NCBI GenBank assembly: GCA_002633005.1
Contig: NMRA01000297.1
Span: 43,909 to 107,129 of the forward strand
Length of the DNA: 63,221 nt
Direction of reading: 5' to 3'
Origin: Phoronis australis
Taxonomy: Eukaryota > Phoronida > Phoronidae
Positions 11,620-23,607 of this stretch are shown here, piece after piece. The notes under the pieces were generated by a model. It saw nothing but the letters and a program-made list of their open reading frames with translations. It was not told the origin of the DNA and ran no database searches. Every line of letters starts with the position of its first letter. Position 1 is the stretch's first letter. Both the position numbers and the translations under genes were made by a program.

Positions 11620-12707
11620 CCCCTCGGTTGGCCATATAGGGGCTACAATACTCCCATTTGCTTTCTGTACTCATTTCGTTACTTCAGTGTATTTTAAACA
11701 GGCCGTGACCGGATTTGGGTTACCGATTTAGAGTTCTCACCTCGTCAAAAATACATTCTACACTTAAAACTATCATTTAAAAACGCTTACTTTCATCATT
11801 GGTCCTTTCTACTTCTATACATATCTTTGATGAAGCTTAGTTGTGAGAATTAAGTTGACTTTGGCAAAGAATTACAACTCCACTTTTTTGGTTGCCGTTA
11901 ATTTTATCACCGCGTGAGCCGCGATAACCACAAAGCATGTCAACTGAATCATGTGAGTTAAGCAAAGGTTAGCTCGAGACTGAGCGAAGCGCGTGACGCC
12001 ATCTCGTGACGCTAGCGCGTGACGCTAGCGCGCGGCACTTGTAAAATAGCGAGAAGGTATTGAAACTTGTAAGATGTGTGTCCCTTGGACTTTTTATTCG
12101 TCAACATGCGTAATTTCACTAACTTCCTCAAAATGGCACCGAGCAAACCGCGACAGATTTTCATCGATTTGTTCAAGTTTTGCTGACTAAATTGTGTCCA
12201 GAGTCGTAGTATGTGTTAATTATAACTCCGTGTTCCTACATGTATGGTTCATTTGATTTTATGTGCTGTATGTTGAAACTTTTTGTGAGGATGTACTATC
12301 GCCCCTGCATGCCTGCGGCATCCAGTGCGATGTAATTGCCTAGGGGCCATCGTGTGTGCAGCGAACATTTTCCTGGTGGAAAAAAGACGTATGAGAACAA
12401 CATTCCGACGGAGTTTCCTCTTAAAATTAACGTCTCTAGCATATCCACGGCGAAAGCTACAAAAGTTAAGCAACCCAAGAACTCTCAACTTGTCTGAAAC
12501 CGGAGGAGATTTCGAAATCAATGCCGATAGCCCCAATACTGAACATGACGACAGTTGTGCCCTCGGTCACACGGTCACTGATCATAGCTACGCTGTGTTT
12601 ACAAACGAGAGAGGAGGACTTGCTTGGTATTATAAAGCAAAAAAATGAAACATGGTTTTTAGTTTGCAAATCACTCCAAATGCACACACTATCCAGCCTG
12701 CTCAAGA

Positions 12708-13817
12708 CACAGGCGCTTGGGTTTATCGCAAATGACGTCACTCAATAATATATATAAGAAAACATAAAGGTTGGACACTTAAACTTTGCCAAGCCGAGGC
12801 TCCCTACTTCAACCGTCCAAAATCCAAATAAAATCTGCCTGCACCTCCCTCAGTCTGATGTTGCATAAATCTTCGCAGCCTTATCTTTACTAGATCCCAT
12901 TAACTGTCTTCATGAGTGGTGAATTGGAGATGGAATTTCCAAAACAATCTCAAAACTCTGAATTCAAGGACCTGAAATAGTAAACACTGATGGCGGACTT
13001 CAGTTGTGCTTCAACTTGTACGCCTGTCGTAGGTGAAACTTCGAATTTGAGCAAGCAACCTATATTTCAAGTTCAATAATTCTAATCCAAAACTCAACTA
13101 ATTGAGAATGTTAAAGTTAGTATTTTAATGATTATTTGTAACTTTATTCCACTGACGGCTCATTTTAGCCTTCAACTTAGAATTTTATTACATCAACTGG
13201 CGTATCTTGTTTCTCATCTTGACATCACGCACTTTTTTGATTGAAGCACAACACACACTCGGCCAGGAAACGCAGTCCGTGCAAGTATTACAATGCGCGT
13301 GGCCGACGAGTTAACTCAATGGTTTTGGCCAAAAGTAAAACCTTCATAAGAAATCACAGTACACAAAAAACTTCGCATATCAATACAGTATCAGGATAAT
13401 TTATGTTTGACACAAATATGTGAGTAATTACATTTATTTGGAAATAAAGTGCTCTCTGCTTCTCATGATCAAGTAGTCGAGGGATTGACGATGAAAGCTT
13501 TCGGATTTAGCTCGGGAGCGTCCGTCAAAAACCCGGATGTGCGAAGATCGTCTGCCATGACATCACGGAATCACTTCCTTGAATTTGTGATTTTGGAATT
13601 CTTTTGGCATTTTTGTCGCCAAATCATCACTCGAAGGCAATTCGAAGAGATCGAATGAAAGAAAGTATTCTAAGAGTTGTCCGATGCTAGTTTCGTGGAG
13701 TTCCATGCACATTTGAGTAGAAAATTCTGAGCAAACAGATTTCTAGTGTCCAACCTTTATGTTTTCTTATATATATTATTGAGTGACGTCATTTGCGATA
13801 AACCCAAGCGCCTGTGG
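12708..13817. mobile_element. Nested inverted-repeat element, about 72-bp arms
   Basis: The left arm 12708-12779 and right arm 13745-13817 are near-identical inverted copies (blocks gtttatcgcaaatgacgtca, ataatatatataagaaaaca and taaaggttggacact). Each arm holds the palindrome tgacgtca. About 1 kb lies between them with no recognisable transposase. It sits inside the THAP element. ORFs at 12325-12748, just left of and overlapping the left arm, match nothing I know. Confidence 0.75.
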
Positions 13818-14929
13818 CTCAAGACATGCCTGACCACAAGCTATCCCATGAGCCTTCGCGCAGGAAGTAACTCGCACATGCGCAATGCGTAGTTCATTTG
13901 CGCTGCAAATCCGCTATTCTGAAGTCTCTAGCTCAAAATTTTAGTTTGCACTCAATGACCTTTGACCTATAAATCTGATTGGTTAGGCCTATTGCGAAGT
14001 AAAGTAGGTATTCAATTGGCATGTTGACTTACACCAGTGTGCTGAAATTGAAAAGAATTCCTTGAAAAACGTAAGAGATATAACATTTTGAACGTTACAT
14101 GACCTTTGCTCTAATTGACCTTATCCGGTGCATTTTAAGCATCTTTAGGAGAATTATTGCAAAGCCCATGGAAAATGTGTTTAATGCTGAGAATCACAGC
14201 TGTCTAACGGTTTACCCATCAGAAAACTTGCTGATTGAAAAGGTCAAATTTTCAGAAGAAAAACGCACCTAATGACCCCATGTTTGCACTAAATGACCTG
14301 AAACTTTGGATTCTGATTTGATTTACCTGTGGCAATCAGACCTGTAAATTTGAAGTGTCTAGCTCAAAATTTTAGTTTGCACCTAAGGACCTTTGACCTA
14401 TTTCACCTGATTGGATGGCCCGATTACTTAGAAAAGTAATTTTTTAAATTTTCATGTTGACTTATACCTGTGCACCGAATTTGAAAAAGATAGCTTTAAA
14501 ACTGAAGGAGGAGTAGCATTTTGAAAATTATATGACCTTTGCACCAAACGACCTCTTCCGCTGCAATGTGGAATATGATTATATAACCAATCAAAATTTA
14601 TATACTGTCAAAAGTCATATGCTGAATTTAAAGACCGTACCTACACCCAATTTGGAGTTATTAAGCCTCAAAGTTGGTCGAAAGAAGAATAAGGATAAGA
14701 AGAATAAGAATAAAATTGAAGAAAACCCAGGAACAACAGTACTCTGCGCTTACACGCGCAGAGTAATGAAGGACTGTTACCAAAGTTTACCCTCAATATG
14801 AATGTTTATGGTGAATTATTTATTGCTTGACCTATGCTTCAATGAAAGTTTTTTTTTTCATTTCTGCAAAATGACAATTTCTCTTCAGCTTCTTTGAAAG
14901 AGATTATGCCTTTTGTTTTTGAATTTTAG

Positions 14930-15185
14930 GAACATTACAATACCTCTTGAAGATGGAACAGTTACAGGTTCCAAGGACTTGCAACACCGTGCTCTCGCCT
15001 CGTCCAAGGTTGGCCGTAGAATGTCTCTGGAGCTCCCTCTGTCTGCAGTCGCAGGACTTGTAGGTGAAATGGCTTGCACCTTTGAAGATACTCAGGATGA
15101 TCGACAGCGTGTGGTTCCTGTCTCACATGCATGGCATCCCACAGGAGACATATTTGTTGGCTGTGAAAAGGGTCAATTGGTGCAG
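14930..15185 (+). CDS. CFAP43: CFAP43 exon D
   Basis: Acceptor gaattttag, donor gtgaaat (weak at +4/+5). It encodes residues 171-256, from NITIPLEDGTVTGSKD through PLSAVAGLVGEMACTF to GDIFVGCEKGQLVQ. The human protein has LPLEDGS, PLSAIAGLVGE and DLYIGCEEGHLL in the same order, so this exon anchors the gene identification. It ends in phase 0. Confidence 0.95.
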
Positions 15186-15659
15186 GTGAAATAGAACAGC
15201 TTTATTACACTGTCTTGTTAGTGATAATAAACACAGCCTGCAGTTTAGTTATAGAAATATGTGTTGTAAATTCTATGGCTATGCAGATGTCTCAGTCAAA
15301 TTTGAATGATGCATTGAACACCTACTCTTTTTCCTGACAAAGAATCATTTGCAATGCAACTTTGTCTTGATAGACAATCCAGCACATATCTTGGCAAAGT
15401 TAAAATTACCAAGCAATCTGCAAGTCTTTAGTCGATAACTTGCGATTTTGTACACAACAGGCTAATTGCGTTAACTTATGTCAGTTACCTAACATTATTT
15501 TTTTTTCTTTTTTGCACCTTTCATGTACTAGCTTATTCTATTCCAAGCATTCCCCCCAGTTTATCATTTATGAGTCTTATCTCTAAGACTGTATCGCACC
15601 CATTTTGCATAATGTTTGAATGTTGAGAAGTGGCTAATGAATGTTGATAGGTCTGATGA

Positions 15660-15838
15660 TAGCCACCAGACATTTCATTTATGGTGAAACATCTCAGTTA
15701 TGGTGAGCCATCTCAATTATAATGAGACATCTCAGTTATGGTGAGACAGCTCAGTTATGGTGAGACATCTCAGTTATGGTGAGACATCTCAGTTATGGTG
15801 CGACATCTCAGTTACGGTGAGACATCTCAGTTATGGTC
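15660..15838. repeat. Minisatellite, 19-bp unit, about 8 copies
   Basis: The unit is catctcagttatggtgaga with few substitutions. Intron D-E. The rest of this intron (15186-15659, 15839-16002) shows nothing. Confidence 0.93.
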
Positions 15839-16002
15839 CTCATCTGTTCACAGGTTCTTGGTAGTCTTGTAGGATTGTTAGCTGTTTATTATGGTTGACT
15901 TTACAGTTACTTCAGTGTGTATTAATGTGCAATTGTCCCAGTTTGTGTGTTCAAAGTGCTTAAATTTGATTGAGAATACTCAGACATTTAACTCTTCATT
16001 AG

Positions 16003-16129
16003 ATTGACGGTGAGACGTTCAAAGCATCTATTGTTCATGTGGTTGAATCGAACCCTTCTCACACAAATGTGTCAACTGAAGGAGTTACACAGAAGAAGTT
16101 GTCCTTTGTTGATGAGCAATCATCTACAG
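16003..16129 (+). CDS. CFAP43: CFAP43 exon E
   Basis: Acceptor cttcattag, donor gtgcgtgt. It encodes residues 257-298 (IDGETFKASIVHVVES to SFVDEQSST), a Ser/Thr-rich loop between WD repeats that is variable in the family. Phase 0 in, 1 out, in agreement with both neighbours. It is less conserved than exon D, so the evidence is mainly phase and splice borders. Confidence 0.85.
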
Positions 16130-16244
16130 GTGCGTGTTCATATCATGTCTACTTTGAATTCATTATTTGAAGTTGGAAGAGGACCACTTACTGAGATGTA
16201 ATAAAATGACACAGAGGAATTGTAGTATAGGCATTGTGAGTTTT

Positions 16245-16345
16245 AGACATTATGATAACAGTTAATGCCCAGACATTAGATAACAGTAATGCCCAGACAT
16301 TATGTTAACAGTAATGCCCAGACATGATAACAGTAATGCCCAGAA
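16245..16345. repeat. Short tandem repeat, about 24-bp unit
   Basis: Four copies of roughly gataacagtaatgcccagac followed by att. Intron E-F. Confidence 0.85.
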
Positions 16346-16609
16346 AAGCAATTCCTTAGTGCAATGTTCACAGCTATGACAAAGTAACCATACAAAATAC
16401 TGACTAATTTTGGTTTACAGCAAAAATGATTGTTACGGGTGAAAAATTGTAATCAAACAATGGTTAACCGCCTTTTAAGTTACTAATTTTGTTTACAACA
16501 ATGTAATTTCAGAATGGCTTGACCACCTTACTAACTTTCCTGTTTATTTTACTATCAATTTATATCAATTTTTATAGGTTTACTATAAGCTATTGTGGTG
16601 TGCAGATAA

Positions 16610-16865
16610 TGATACACCATGTAAGAGCAAGTGCAGACAGAGAGCTACATGTCTCAAACTATGTAAGAGCATGCGCATATAGAGAGCTACATGTCTCAAC
16701 CTATGTAAGAGCTTGCGCAGACAGAGAGCTACATGTCTCAAACTATCTAAGAGCATGCGCAGAGAGAGAGCTACATGTCTCAAATGATACACCATGTAAG
16801 AGCAATCGCAAATGATACACCATGTAAGAGCAATCGCATACAGAGAGCTACATGTCTCAAATGTA
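16610..16865. repeat. Minisatellite, about 42-bp unit
   Basis: Five to six copies of a unit that includes tgtaagagcatgcgcagaca, then gagagctacatgtctcaaac, with partial copies carrying aatgatacaccatg. ORFs read through it on both strands (RELHVSNYVRACA) are repeat artefacts. 16866-17414 shows nothing else. Confidence 0.9.
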
Positions 16866-17414
16866 AAATTAATAAGCCCACCAAATAGGTCGAGCAAAAT
16901 GGACCACAAGGATTTTGCCTCGAGAGGTGCTGAGGTGGTGGAGTTATTTCCTTTAACAGAGTCAGACATGAATCATCACAACATGCAGGCTAGCTGCGCA
17001 AAGTGATTGGCCGATTACAATAAAGGTAGCCAATGAAAAATAGTTATAATTGCAGCACTTATCAACGAATAATCTTTCTCAATGGCTCATTCTAACTGTG
17101 TGTACTATGTTGACGCTGTTTGCTATGAATATTAGCTACAAATCATTGAGAATTTTGCTTGTTGGTGTGGTTAACAGGCATCGAGCTATGAACTGAGCTA
17201 TAGTTCACTTGAGGATGACAGCTCAGCTCATAACTATTCATCTGCACTCTGGCACTAAATCACAGTTTTTTTATCAATTCTGATATTTGATGTCAATTAA
17301 GTTGTTGCTACTTGGGTAGACTATGGCAAATGCAAGGAAACAAGGTGAGCCACCTACGTTTCATCAATTGCATGAATGTTGATTTTCAATCAATGTGTTT
17401 TTTCCAAAATGTAG

Positions 17415-17647
17415 AGTCTGTGCCTTCCAAGGCACCAGCTAGTTCGGTAAAGATTGGAGGTGGCTCGCTGAATACAATTGCACTACACAGAGATGGGTTG
17501 TTTGTGGGAGGAGTAGATGGCATTGTACGACAACTTGAGCTGTCTAAGGGATTTGTGGCTGTAGCTGAGTCCACGGATATTGGCCGACCAATCACATCTC
17601 TAGGATTTAATACTATGTATTCTAAGCTGGCGATTGGTAGTTCACAG
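17415..17647 (+). CDS. CFAP43: CFAP43 exon F
   Basis: Acceptor aaaatgtag, donor gtatgcct. It encodes residues 299-376, including NTIALHRDGLFVGGVDG and ITSLGFNTMYSKLAIGSSQ. It corresponds to the human block around EGVLASGIDGFVYSF and VEHMTFSPNYTVLLI. It is a WD40 blade with the hydrophobic-Gly-x-Asp-Gly pattern typical of the fold. Ends in phase 0. Confidence 0.92.
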
Positions 17648-18833
17648 GTATGCCTCTTTGGTAGTGTTGCAGGACCTGTCTCACAGTCATGTAATGTATG
17701 GTAAATGGAGTTTCAGCTTGTTGTATTTAACTGCCCACGAATAATAGTTCAAGGGTATGTGTGTAATTTCAGTATTATTTAACCAGTTCAACTGTGTGTA
17801 ACTATGGCTTGTTTTGATTTTAGTTATAGCCACATATTTCACTGAATTGGTTAACATCCCCATTACATAACATCCAACTTGTTGTTTCTAAAGTTATGCA
17901 TCTATAAAGCAGTGGCATCTGACAAGTAGTCTATGTCCTTTCAATTTCACCTTATTAAGTAATTTTTGTTCTAAGTCAGTAGCAACACTACTACTAAGAC
18001 ATGTTTAAAGCTTGAGTTGTGTGATTCAGGGCTGTGTTCACATCCTGGACCCTACTGATCCAGACACGCTCAACTTGCTGTTTGATCAACACAAAGGAAA
18101 CTTTGTTGGTGTTGAATGTTTGTGCCCTGGCTCACAGTTTGTTGTGGTAAGTCAAATGTCAGTATGTTGCTGTTATGATACTCTTCCCAAGTGTTAGGCT
18201 CACTTCTACTGCAGACATGACACAAAAAGCACAAGCTCAAGACACTAATTTTATTCCTTCATAACTTGCATTTGGCACCCCCTCGTAACATTCCAGATCT
18301 GTTCCAGATCCGTTGAAAGGTGATACCTCAAACTTCGGATGCCAGTTGATTCCAACTATCAGATGGCCTTTGTTGATTTTACAGTAATTTAGTTAATAAA
18401 AGTGATGTTGACTGTGCCCTAGATCAGTAACTAGCTATACCGCCCAGAGAAGACAGACTCATCAACTCACTTACAGTGGTACTTGGTGACTTGGGCATTT
18501 GGTCCTTATCTCAACACTCTCACCAGCATGGTACTACCATACATTAAGTATTCAGAGTTGACTCAGAGGTTCATTTTTGTCCTTTTTAATAACCTCGCTC
18601 GCATGACGACTCGTTAAGTCTTGCCTGGTCTGCAACCCTTGGAACCCTATTTGCTCATGGTCATTACTAGCATAAATGGATTGTGCAGCGGCTGTGTCAG
18701 AGGAAGGGATGCATTAATTGCTCCAGACCTGTGGTTGCAGAATATTCTTTTATTGTGTATTGTAGCTTATCAAACTCGAACAATTCGTTTCCCGTAATTA
18801 TTTTTTCTGATATCTCCATGATTGCAATTTCAG
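17648..18833. other. Introns F-G and G-H around exon G, nothing recognised
   Basis: Apart from exon G (18030-18146), I see no repeat, RNA or ORF of note. A local duplication ttccagatctgttccagatc lies near 18293-18312. Confidence 0.6.
18030..18146 (+). CDS. CFAP43: CFAP43 exon G
   Basis: Acceptor gtgattcag, donor gtaagtca (strong). It encodes residues 377-415 (GCVHILDPTDPDTLNLL to LCPGSQFVV), in phase 0 on both sides, so skipping it would keep the frame. Human has KGSVYIYTFG and FITPGTQYFM at this level. Confidence 0.9.
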
Positions 18834-19063
18834 ACCGTGAGAGAAAATGGTTTCCTTCAAGTGTGGAACCTGGAAACTTCTGACCAAGCTTGCTGTTTAG
18901 CTCTGAATGTCCAAGCAACTGTTTTGGCTTGTGGTGTGCTGTCCCAGTTTGTAGTCGTTGGCACTGATGACGGACTTTTGTACTTTGTTGACCTGCATGA
19001 CTTCTCTCAACCAAGAATCATCCACTGTATTCACATGCACAGAGGGCCTGTGAAACAGCTCGT
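18834..19063 (+). CDS. CFAP43: CFAP43 exon H
   Basis: Acceptor gcaatttcag, donor gtgagtag. It encodes residues 416-492, with GFLQVWNLETSDQACC, VQATVLACGVLSQFVVVGT and DDGLLYFVDLHDFSQP. The human counterpart has [21 protein letters not shown] and EDGSVYFISVYD. Clear WD40 repeat with a VWNLE end-of-blade motif. Confidence 0.95.
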
Positions 19064-19254
19064 GTGAGTAGCAACAGAAGTTATGATTCAATCCACATTC
19101 TCACTGCTGCAGCTGTTTTTTTCACTGAACCTGAAATCTAATATAAAAAATCTTCTTTTCCACTGACAAGTGCATTTAGGTGGATGTTGTTTTCTGCAGT
19201 TTTTGAACAGATTTTCAGTCGTTGTACAAGTCTTCCAGCCTTGGTTTGATTTTT

Positions 19255-20010
19255 TCACATCATGTATAGGTGCAGGCGGCTATAAGGTGTTTCTCACATT
19301 CACACATCATGAATTGTATAGGTGCAGGCGGCTTTTGGGTGTTTTTCACATAGGCACATTGTCCATAGGTGCAGGTGGCTATTGGTATTTCCCCCACATG
19401 ATTGTGTAAGTGCAGGTGGCTATTATGTGTTTCTCACATACACACATCATATATAGGTGAAGGCAGCTTTTGGGTGTTTCTCACATAGGCACATTGTCTA
19501 TAGGTGCAGGTGGCTATTAGGTATTTCTCACGTACACAGTGTCCCACATGATTGTATAAGCGCAGGTGGCTATTAAGTGTTTCTCACATACACGCATCAT
19601 GTACAGGTGCAGGCGGCTGTTTGGTGTTTCTCACATTACGTACGTCATGTATAGGACTGTGGTGCAGGTGGCTATTAGATGTTTCTCACATAGGCACATC
19701 ATGTATAGGACTGGTGCAGGCAGCTATGAGGTGTTTCTTACATACAGTTACACAAATCATAATTATAATGCAGGTGGCTATTGGGTGTTTTTCACATGAA
19801 TGCATACATCATGTATAGGACTGGTACAGGTGGCTATTAGTTGTTTCTCTCGTAGGCACATCATGACAGATGGCTATTCGATGTTTCTCACATAGGCACA
19901 TAGATGCAGGTGGCTATTAGGTGTTTCTCACATAGGCACATCGTGTATAGGACTGGTGCAGGTGGCTATTAGGTTTTCCTCAAATAGACACATCATGTAT
20001 AGGTCCATGA
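19255..20010. repeat. Minisatellite, about 50-55-bp unit
   Basis: About 14 copies with the core gtgcaggtggctattaggtg, then tttctcacataggcacatca and tgtatag. Unit length varies. Intron H-I. Confidence 0.92.
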
Positions 20011-21111
20011 TCAAATAGATAAAGTTTCTTTTTCATACACTTAAACATTAATCAAAAACATAAAACTGAAACAGAATTATTTATAATTTGTAGACCATTG
20101 GTGACAGGTAGTTGACTTATCTTTTTCTTTTAACAAATAGAACAGGGAACTACATTATTTGGCCAGCTAATCTGTAAGCTGTTTTAGTAACTATTTCCTG
20201 GACACCAATGAGATGCAGTAATAAAGACTGGACATTTTAAGACAGCTGTAGCCAATGATTGTGATTTCGAATTACTACCATAAATTATGATATTCTGCAA
20301 ACAGGGCCTCCAAAATAAATGACCATTTGGAGCTATGATTGAAGTATTTCCCAAAGGAACAATATTAGGGAGTTTAACTGACTTCTTGAGAAACAGGACA
20401 GCCTGAGGTTTTTTCAGATGCATCTGATTTACTAAATATTGAATTCATTAATTTTGATAAAATAGGCTCAACTATCAGCATTATTGGTATGCAATACCCT
20501 TATTTTATGCCCATGTCTTGAGAACTGTTCTCCAAAATCCACTTGGGCTCTAGATAAGGAGAAAACAACTGAGAAATGTTACAGTAATAATCTGTTGATA
20601 CCACATACTGAACGATTAACTTTGCTGCTTGAATCAATCTGGCTACCTTTCTCGACTCGCCTTCCAGTTGGCTTTTCAGAGGCCCATGACGTTTTAAGAA
20701 AGAGGGAATTATTCTTGTTAAAATTAATCTTTTTAGTTCTCAAAACCACTTGGAAATTTAATAAACAAAATGCTTTAAGTTAATCTATGAAATAAGTTTT
20801 AAGCAACTAGTCTAGCTTACTACACATCTTATCAGGCTAAGCTTCCACAGTGAAAATATCGTCTGCTAGTTACTGTCCAAGTGAAAAGATCCCGGCCAAT
20901 GAAATTTTGCCCACATTGAATCTGGAGACCCCTGATTTACAATTCAGAGAAAATGACAGATATATTTTACTGACAAAATTAAAGATGTCTTTTTTATTGA
21001 AATCTTGCGTCCCATTTTTTACATCGCATAAATGTTGGTGCAATGCAGTTTGTTGAACATAATTGCGCTTCCTCATTTAAGTATTCTACTTTCACGTAAC
21101 ATGACATCAGC
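20011..21111. other. Intron H-I, middle part, nothing recognised
   Basis: Short ORFs occur on both strands (for example a 79-codon frame on the minus strand at 20184-20423), but none matches a family I know and no splice phase supports them. Confidence 0.5.
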
Positions 21112-21195
21112 TGCTAAGTAGCTCAGTGGTTAAGTAGACGGATCGAAACTGGTGAAGCAGGATCGAATCTGGCCTTGGTTTCCTAAAATGGGTTA
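21112..21195 (+). repeat. tRNA-derived SINE or tRNA pseudogene
   Basis: tagctcagtggttaag (21119-21134) fits a polymerase III A box / D arm. ggatcgaatct (21160-21170) fits a B box / T arm with one change from ggttcgaatc. The spacing is about that of a tRNA. The acceptor stem does not pair, so it is not a working tRNA; a SINE head is the likely reading. I could not define its 3' end. Confidence 0.6.
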
Positions 21196-21551
21196 TTCAA
21201 CGGTTGTATTGGCCATGTCAGGCTTATTATGTGGTATAATTTCCATTATTTTCCATGTTCAGATCTTCCCCTGAGTTATTATCTGACTTTTTCTTTCTAC
21301 TCACAAGCAGTGTTTACTTGAAAATGTATTGCAGTCATGGCTGTTGTTCAGCATGTTATTATTCTGGTATTTTATGCTCATGTCGCTTAATGTGTTAACT
21401 GTCAGACAAGTTGACTTTGAAATAACATGTGCACTCAATCAGGCGTGTACTAGCATGGGACATAGACCTCCAGTTTTACAAGAGCAGCATCATTCTTCTA
21501 TAATTACATTTAATTCATAAAATTGCCTTGGGCCTCTTTATTCTTTCCTAG
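21196..21551. other. Intron H-I, right part, nothing recognised
   Basis: AT-rich sequence up to the exon I acceptor. It may include the tail of the SINE-like unit. Confidence 0.5.
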
Positions 21552-21655
21552 GTTTGAAGTCAATGGTCACTATTTGGTCAGTGGAGGTAATGACAGCCAT
21601 GTATTTGTCATGGATGGTCGCCCTTCAAAGAACTTCTTTGTCTATGGACACACAG
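21552..21655 (+). CDS. CFAP43: CFAP43 exon I
   Basis: Acceptor ctttcctag, donor gtatgaca. It encodes residues 492-526 (VFEVNGHYLVSGGNDSHVF to FFVYGHTG). One base completes the Val codon begun in exon H. Human has FLLVGTAEGNVFILDAKPSKSF here, and the PSKNF motif is kept. Confidence 0.92.
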
Positions 21656-22745
21656 GTATGACAAGTGCCGTAACTGCTTGAAAATCACTTGACTTTGTTC
21701 AACTGGAATTAAAAAACCTTGTTCTTTGCTGTAAAAGCTTTTTATTGGCTCAAAACCTATTTTCAAATTTAGGCTGTTCTGTTACCATAATATTGACAAA
21801 TTGCTGGATGTTATTTTTGTTTGTAGGGAAAATGCCAATAATTATGAATGAATTCCAAAACTCGAAATAATAACTGAATATCCAAAAGGCAACTGAGAAC
21901 AATGCCCATGTTTTCTCTCTGTCTTTTGTCTTGTTTAGGTAACGTTAACATCTCTTATGAATTAATGACAGTCTAAAGTTATTTCTGCATAATATCATAT
22001 TGTTACATGTAGCCGTCGATGGCGAGGTTCTTGCCATTTCCTGCTATAATAAGTCGGGTGATGTTCAAATTGTTGTGACTACAAACAACACAGAAGATCA
22101 CCGCCTTGGAGCGACAAAGTTGGTCATCATGAACATCCAGCCATCAATTGTAGAGGGTGAGTGAAAAAATGGCTGCAGGCTCCTTTTCATGAAACTTGCT
22201 TTAAATTGGTTTGAATCTTATGGTATGACTACAGTCTGTAGAGTGGAAACTGTCAGGTAGTCACAGAAATGGGTCGTCTGCCATTTTCTATTGAATTCTA
22301 TACGTTGAGTGCTATACTGAAGCTGGATTTTGAAGATTAAAACTGAAATTTTATATTTCGAATTGAGTTACTTGTATTTTATTTTCTTGAAAGTTTTTGT
22401 TACGTTTTGTTGGAGACTGTAATATGCAGAAATTTTACTTTTCAATTTTTGTTTTCATGAATTTTTCTTAAAATTGTGGTTTTTGATGGAGATTAATGTA
22501 CTAAGTTTCTCTGAAGTGCAGATAATTTTTGTGCATTTACTTTAAATTTGTGATCTAGGATGCGAAAATTAATGATTTAATGAGACTTTGTTTGAGGAAG
22601 TGTGACCCTTGAAATTGTTTAAAATGGTTATATGCTGTATCTGGTGGCAGTAGTGTCATTTTTCACGATCATTAAACAACTGTGTGTATTAAGACCTTAA
22701 GCAACTCCTTGTTTCCAGTAGAATAACGGTTTTACATTGTTGCAG
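21656..22745. other. Introns I-J and J-K around exon J, nothing recognised
   Basis: Apart from exon J (22013-22156), this is unique AT-rich sequence with no repeat or ORF of note. Confidence 0.6.
22013..22156 (+). CDS. CFAP43: CFAP43 exon J
   Basis: Acceptor tacatgtag, donor gtgagtga. It encodes residues 527-574 (AVDGEVLAISCYNKSGDVQ to NIQPSIVEG), a beta-rich stretch between the two halves of the WD40 region. Phase 1 in and out. Confidence 0.9.
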
Positions 22746-22930
22746 ACTATCGACTATTTCATGACAGCCTCAAGTATAATTTCTCGGAGAAAGCTATTGA
22801 CAAGATCACTCTTAATTTCTCTGTGCCCTCTTATGGAGCAGTTATCACGTCTGGCCGTGTGCTCTACACTCTCTCACAGAGTAACAAGAATGTACATAAG
22901 ATCATCATTCCTAAAGAGCCACCCAAGAAG
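22746..22930 (+). CDS. CFAP43: CFAP43 exon K
   Basis: Acceptor cattgttgcag, donor gtacttat (weak). It encodes residues 575-636 (DYRLFHDSLKYNFSEKAIDK to IIIPKEPPKK). It begins with the DxR..D.LKY pattern that human CFAP43 shows as DERGRLKDDLTHKYL. Ends in phase 0 before the 17.5 kb intron. Confidence 0.9.
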
Positions 22931-23119
22931 GTACTTATATCAGAACATCTTATTACTAGTATTGCGTACTTGCTCACTTATTGTTTGTTGGTCTACTTGT
23001 TAACTTTGAATTCACTGCCCAGGGAGGATAAGCAACTCTGGCCCAGTGCTTAAATTCAAACCATTTTTTGCTATACCCTTTAAATGACAATAAGTCAAAT
23101 GGATTGTCCATCATCCTTC

Positions 23120-23245
23120 TGTTGGCCAGACCTGCAGTCGATTGGCCTGACCTGTAGTCTATTGGCCTGACCTGCAGTCTATTGGCTGACCTGCAGTCTA
23201 TTGGCCTGACCTGTAGTCTATTGGCCTGACCTACAGTCTATTTGA
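23120..23245. repeat. Short minisatellite, about 20-bp unit
   Basis: Six copies of ggcctgacctgcagtctatt with c/t variants. Start of the 17.5 kb intron K-L. Confidence 0.9.
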
Positions 23246-23607
23246 ATCCAGCTGCAGAATGTTCTGGGACTGTGGTGTTAACTATAACATGAGTTTTCTT
23301 AGTAGTTTTCTTTTTGAGAACTTGTGCAAGTCATTCAATAACTGAATACTAGATGTTGACATAATGCAACAACCACATTACATAATGCGTGTTTAACCAA
23401 TCTCCCTAGCAATGGACTCTGTCTTGACTTCAACCACTGCTTTATTACAGAGGTATAATACATTGCACAGAGTTGTTTTGGCCGGACATGATGGTGATCA
23501 AATGCATTTTTTGATGTCCAAGATGTTTCTAATGAACTGAGTCTGTTGCAATGTTTTTGATGGCTGTAAGCCAGTCAGTTAGTAAATGAAATGTCTGTAG
23601 GATATAA

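Larger units (their letters stand above)
11283..13915 (+). mobile_element. THAP-domain DNA transposon remnant, 15-bp TIRs, AT duplication
   Basis: The ends are agcggatttgcagcg and cgctgcaaatccgct, perfect inverted copies, flanked by AT on both sides (11281-11282, 13916-13917). The flanks join to cgta-AT-tctgaag, which matches the uncut paralogous copy at about 14344-14355 (tgtaaatttgaag). It carries a THAP-like ORF near its left end and a second inverted-repeat element inside (12708-13817). A 2-bp target duplication with a THAP transposase is reported for ISL2EU-type elements; this assignment is tentative. Confidence 0.75.
10990..14560. repeat. Diverged repeat copies split by a transposon
   Basis: About 11030-11282 is similar in direct orientation to about 14100-14330 (shared gcacctaatgaccccatg, tccggtgcatt and aatgacctgaaa). 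About 13916-14060 is similar to 14348-14480 (shared ctagctcaaaattttagttt). Together they look like two or more copies of a unit of about 430 bp rich in atgacc. One copy is cut by the element at 11283-13915. Confidence 0.75.

Noticed and set aside
20184-20783. ORFs on both strands as a retroelement or second gene
   Set aside because: No reverse transcriptase, integrase or other domain was recognised, and the frames are short and uncorrelated.
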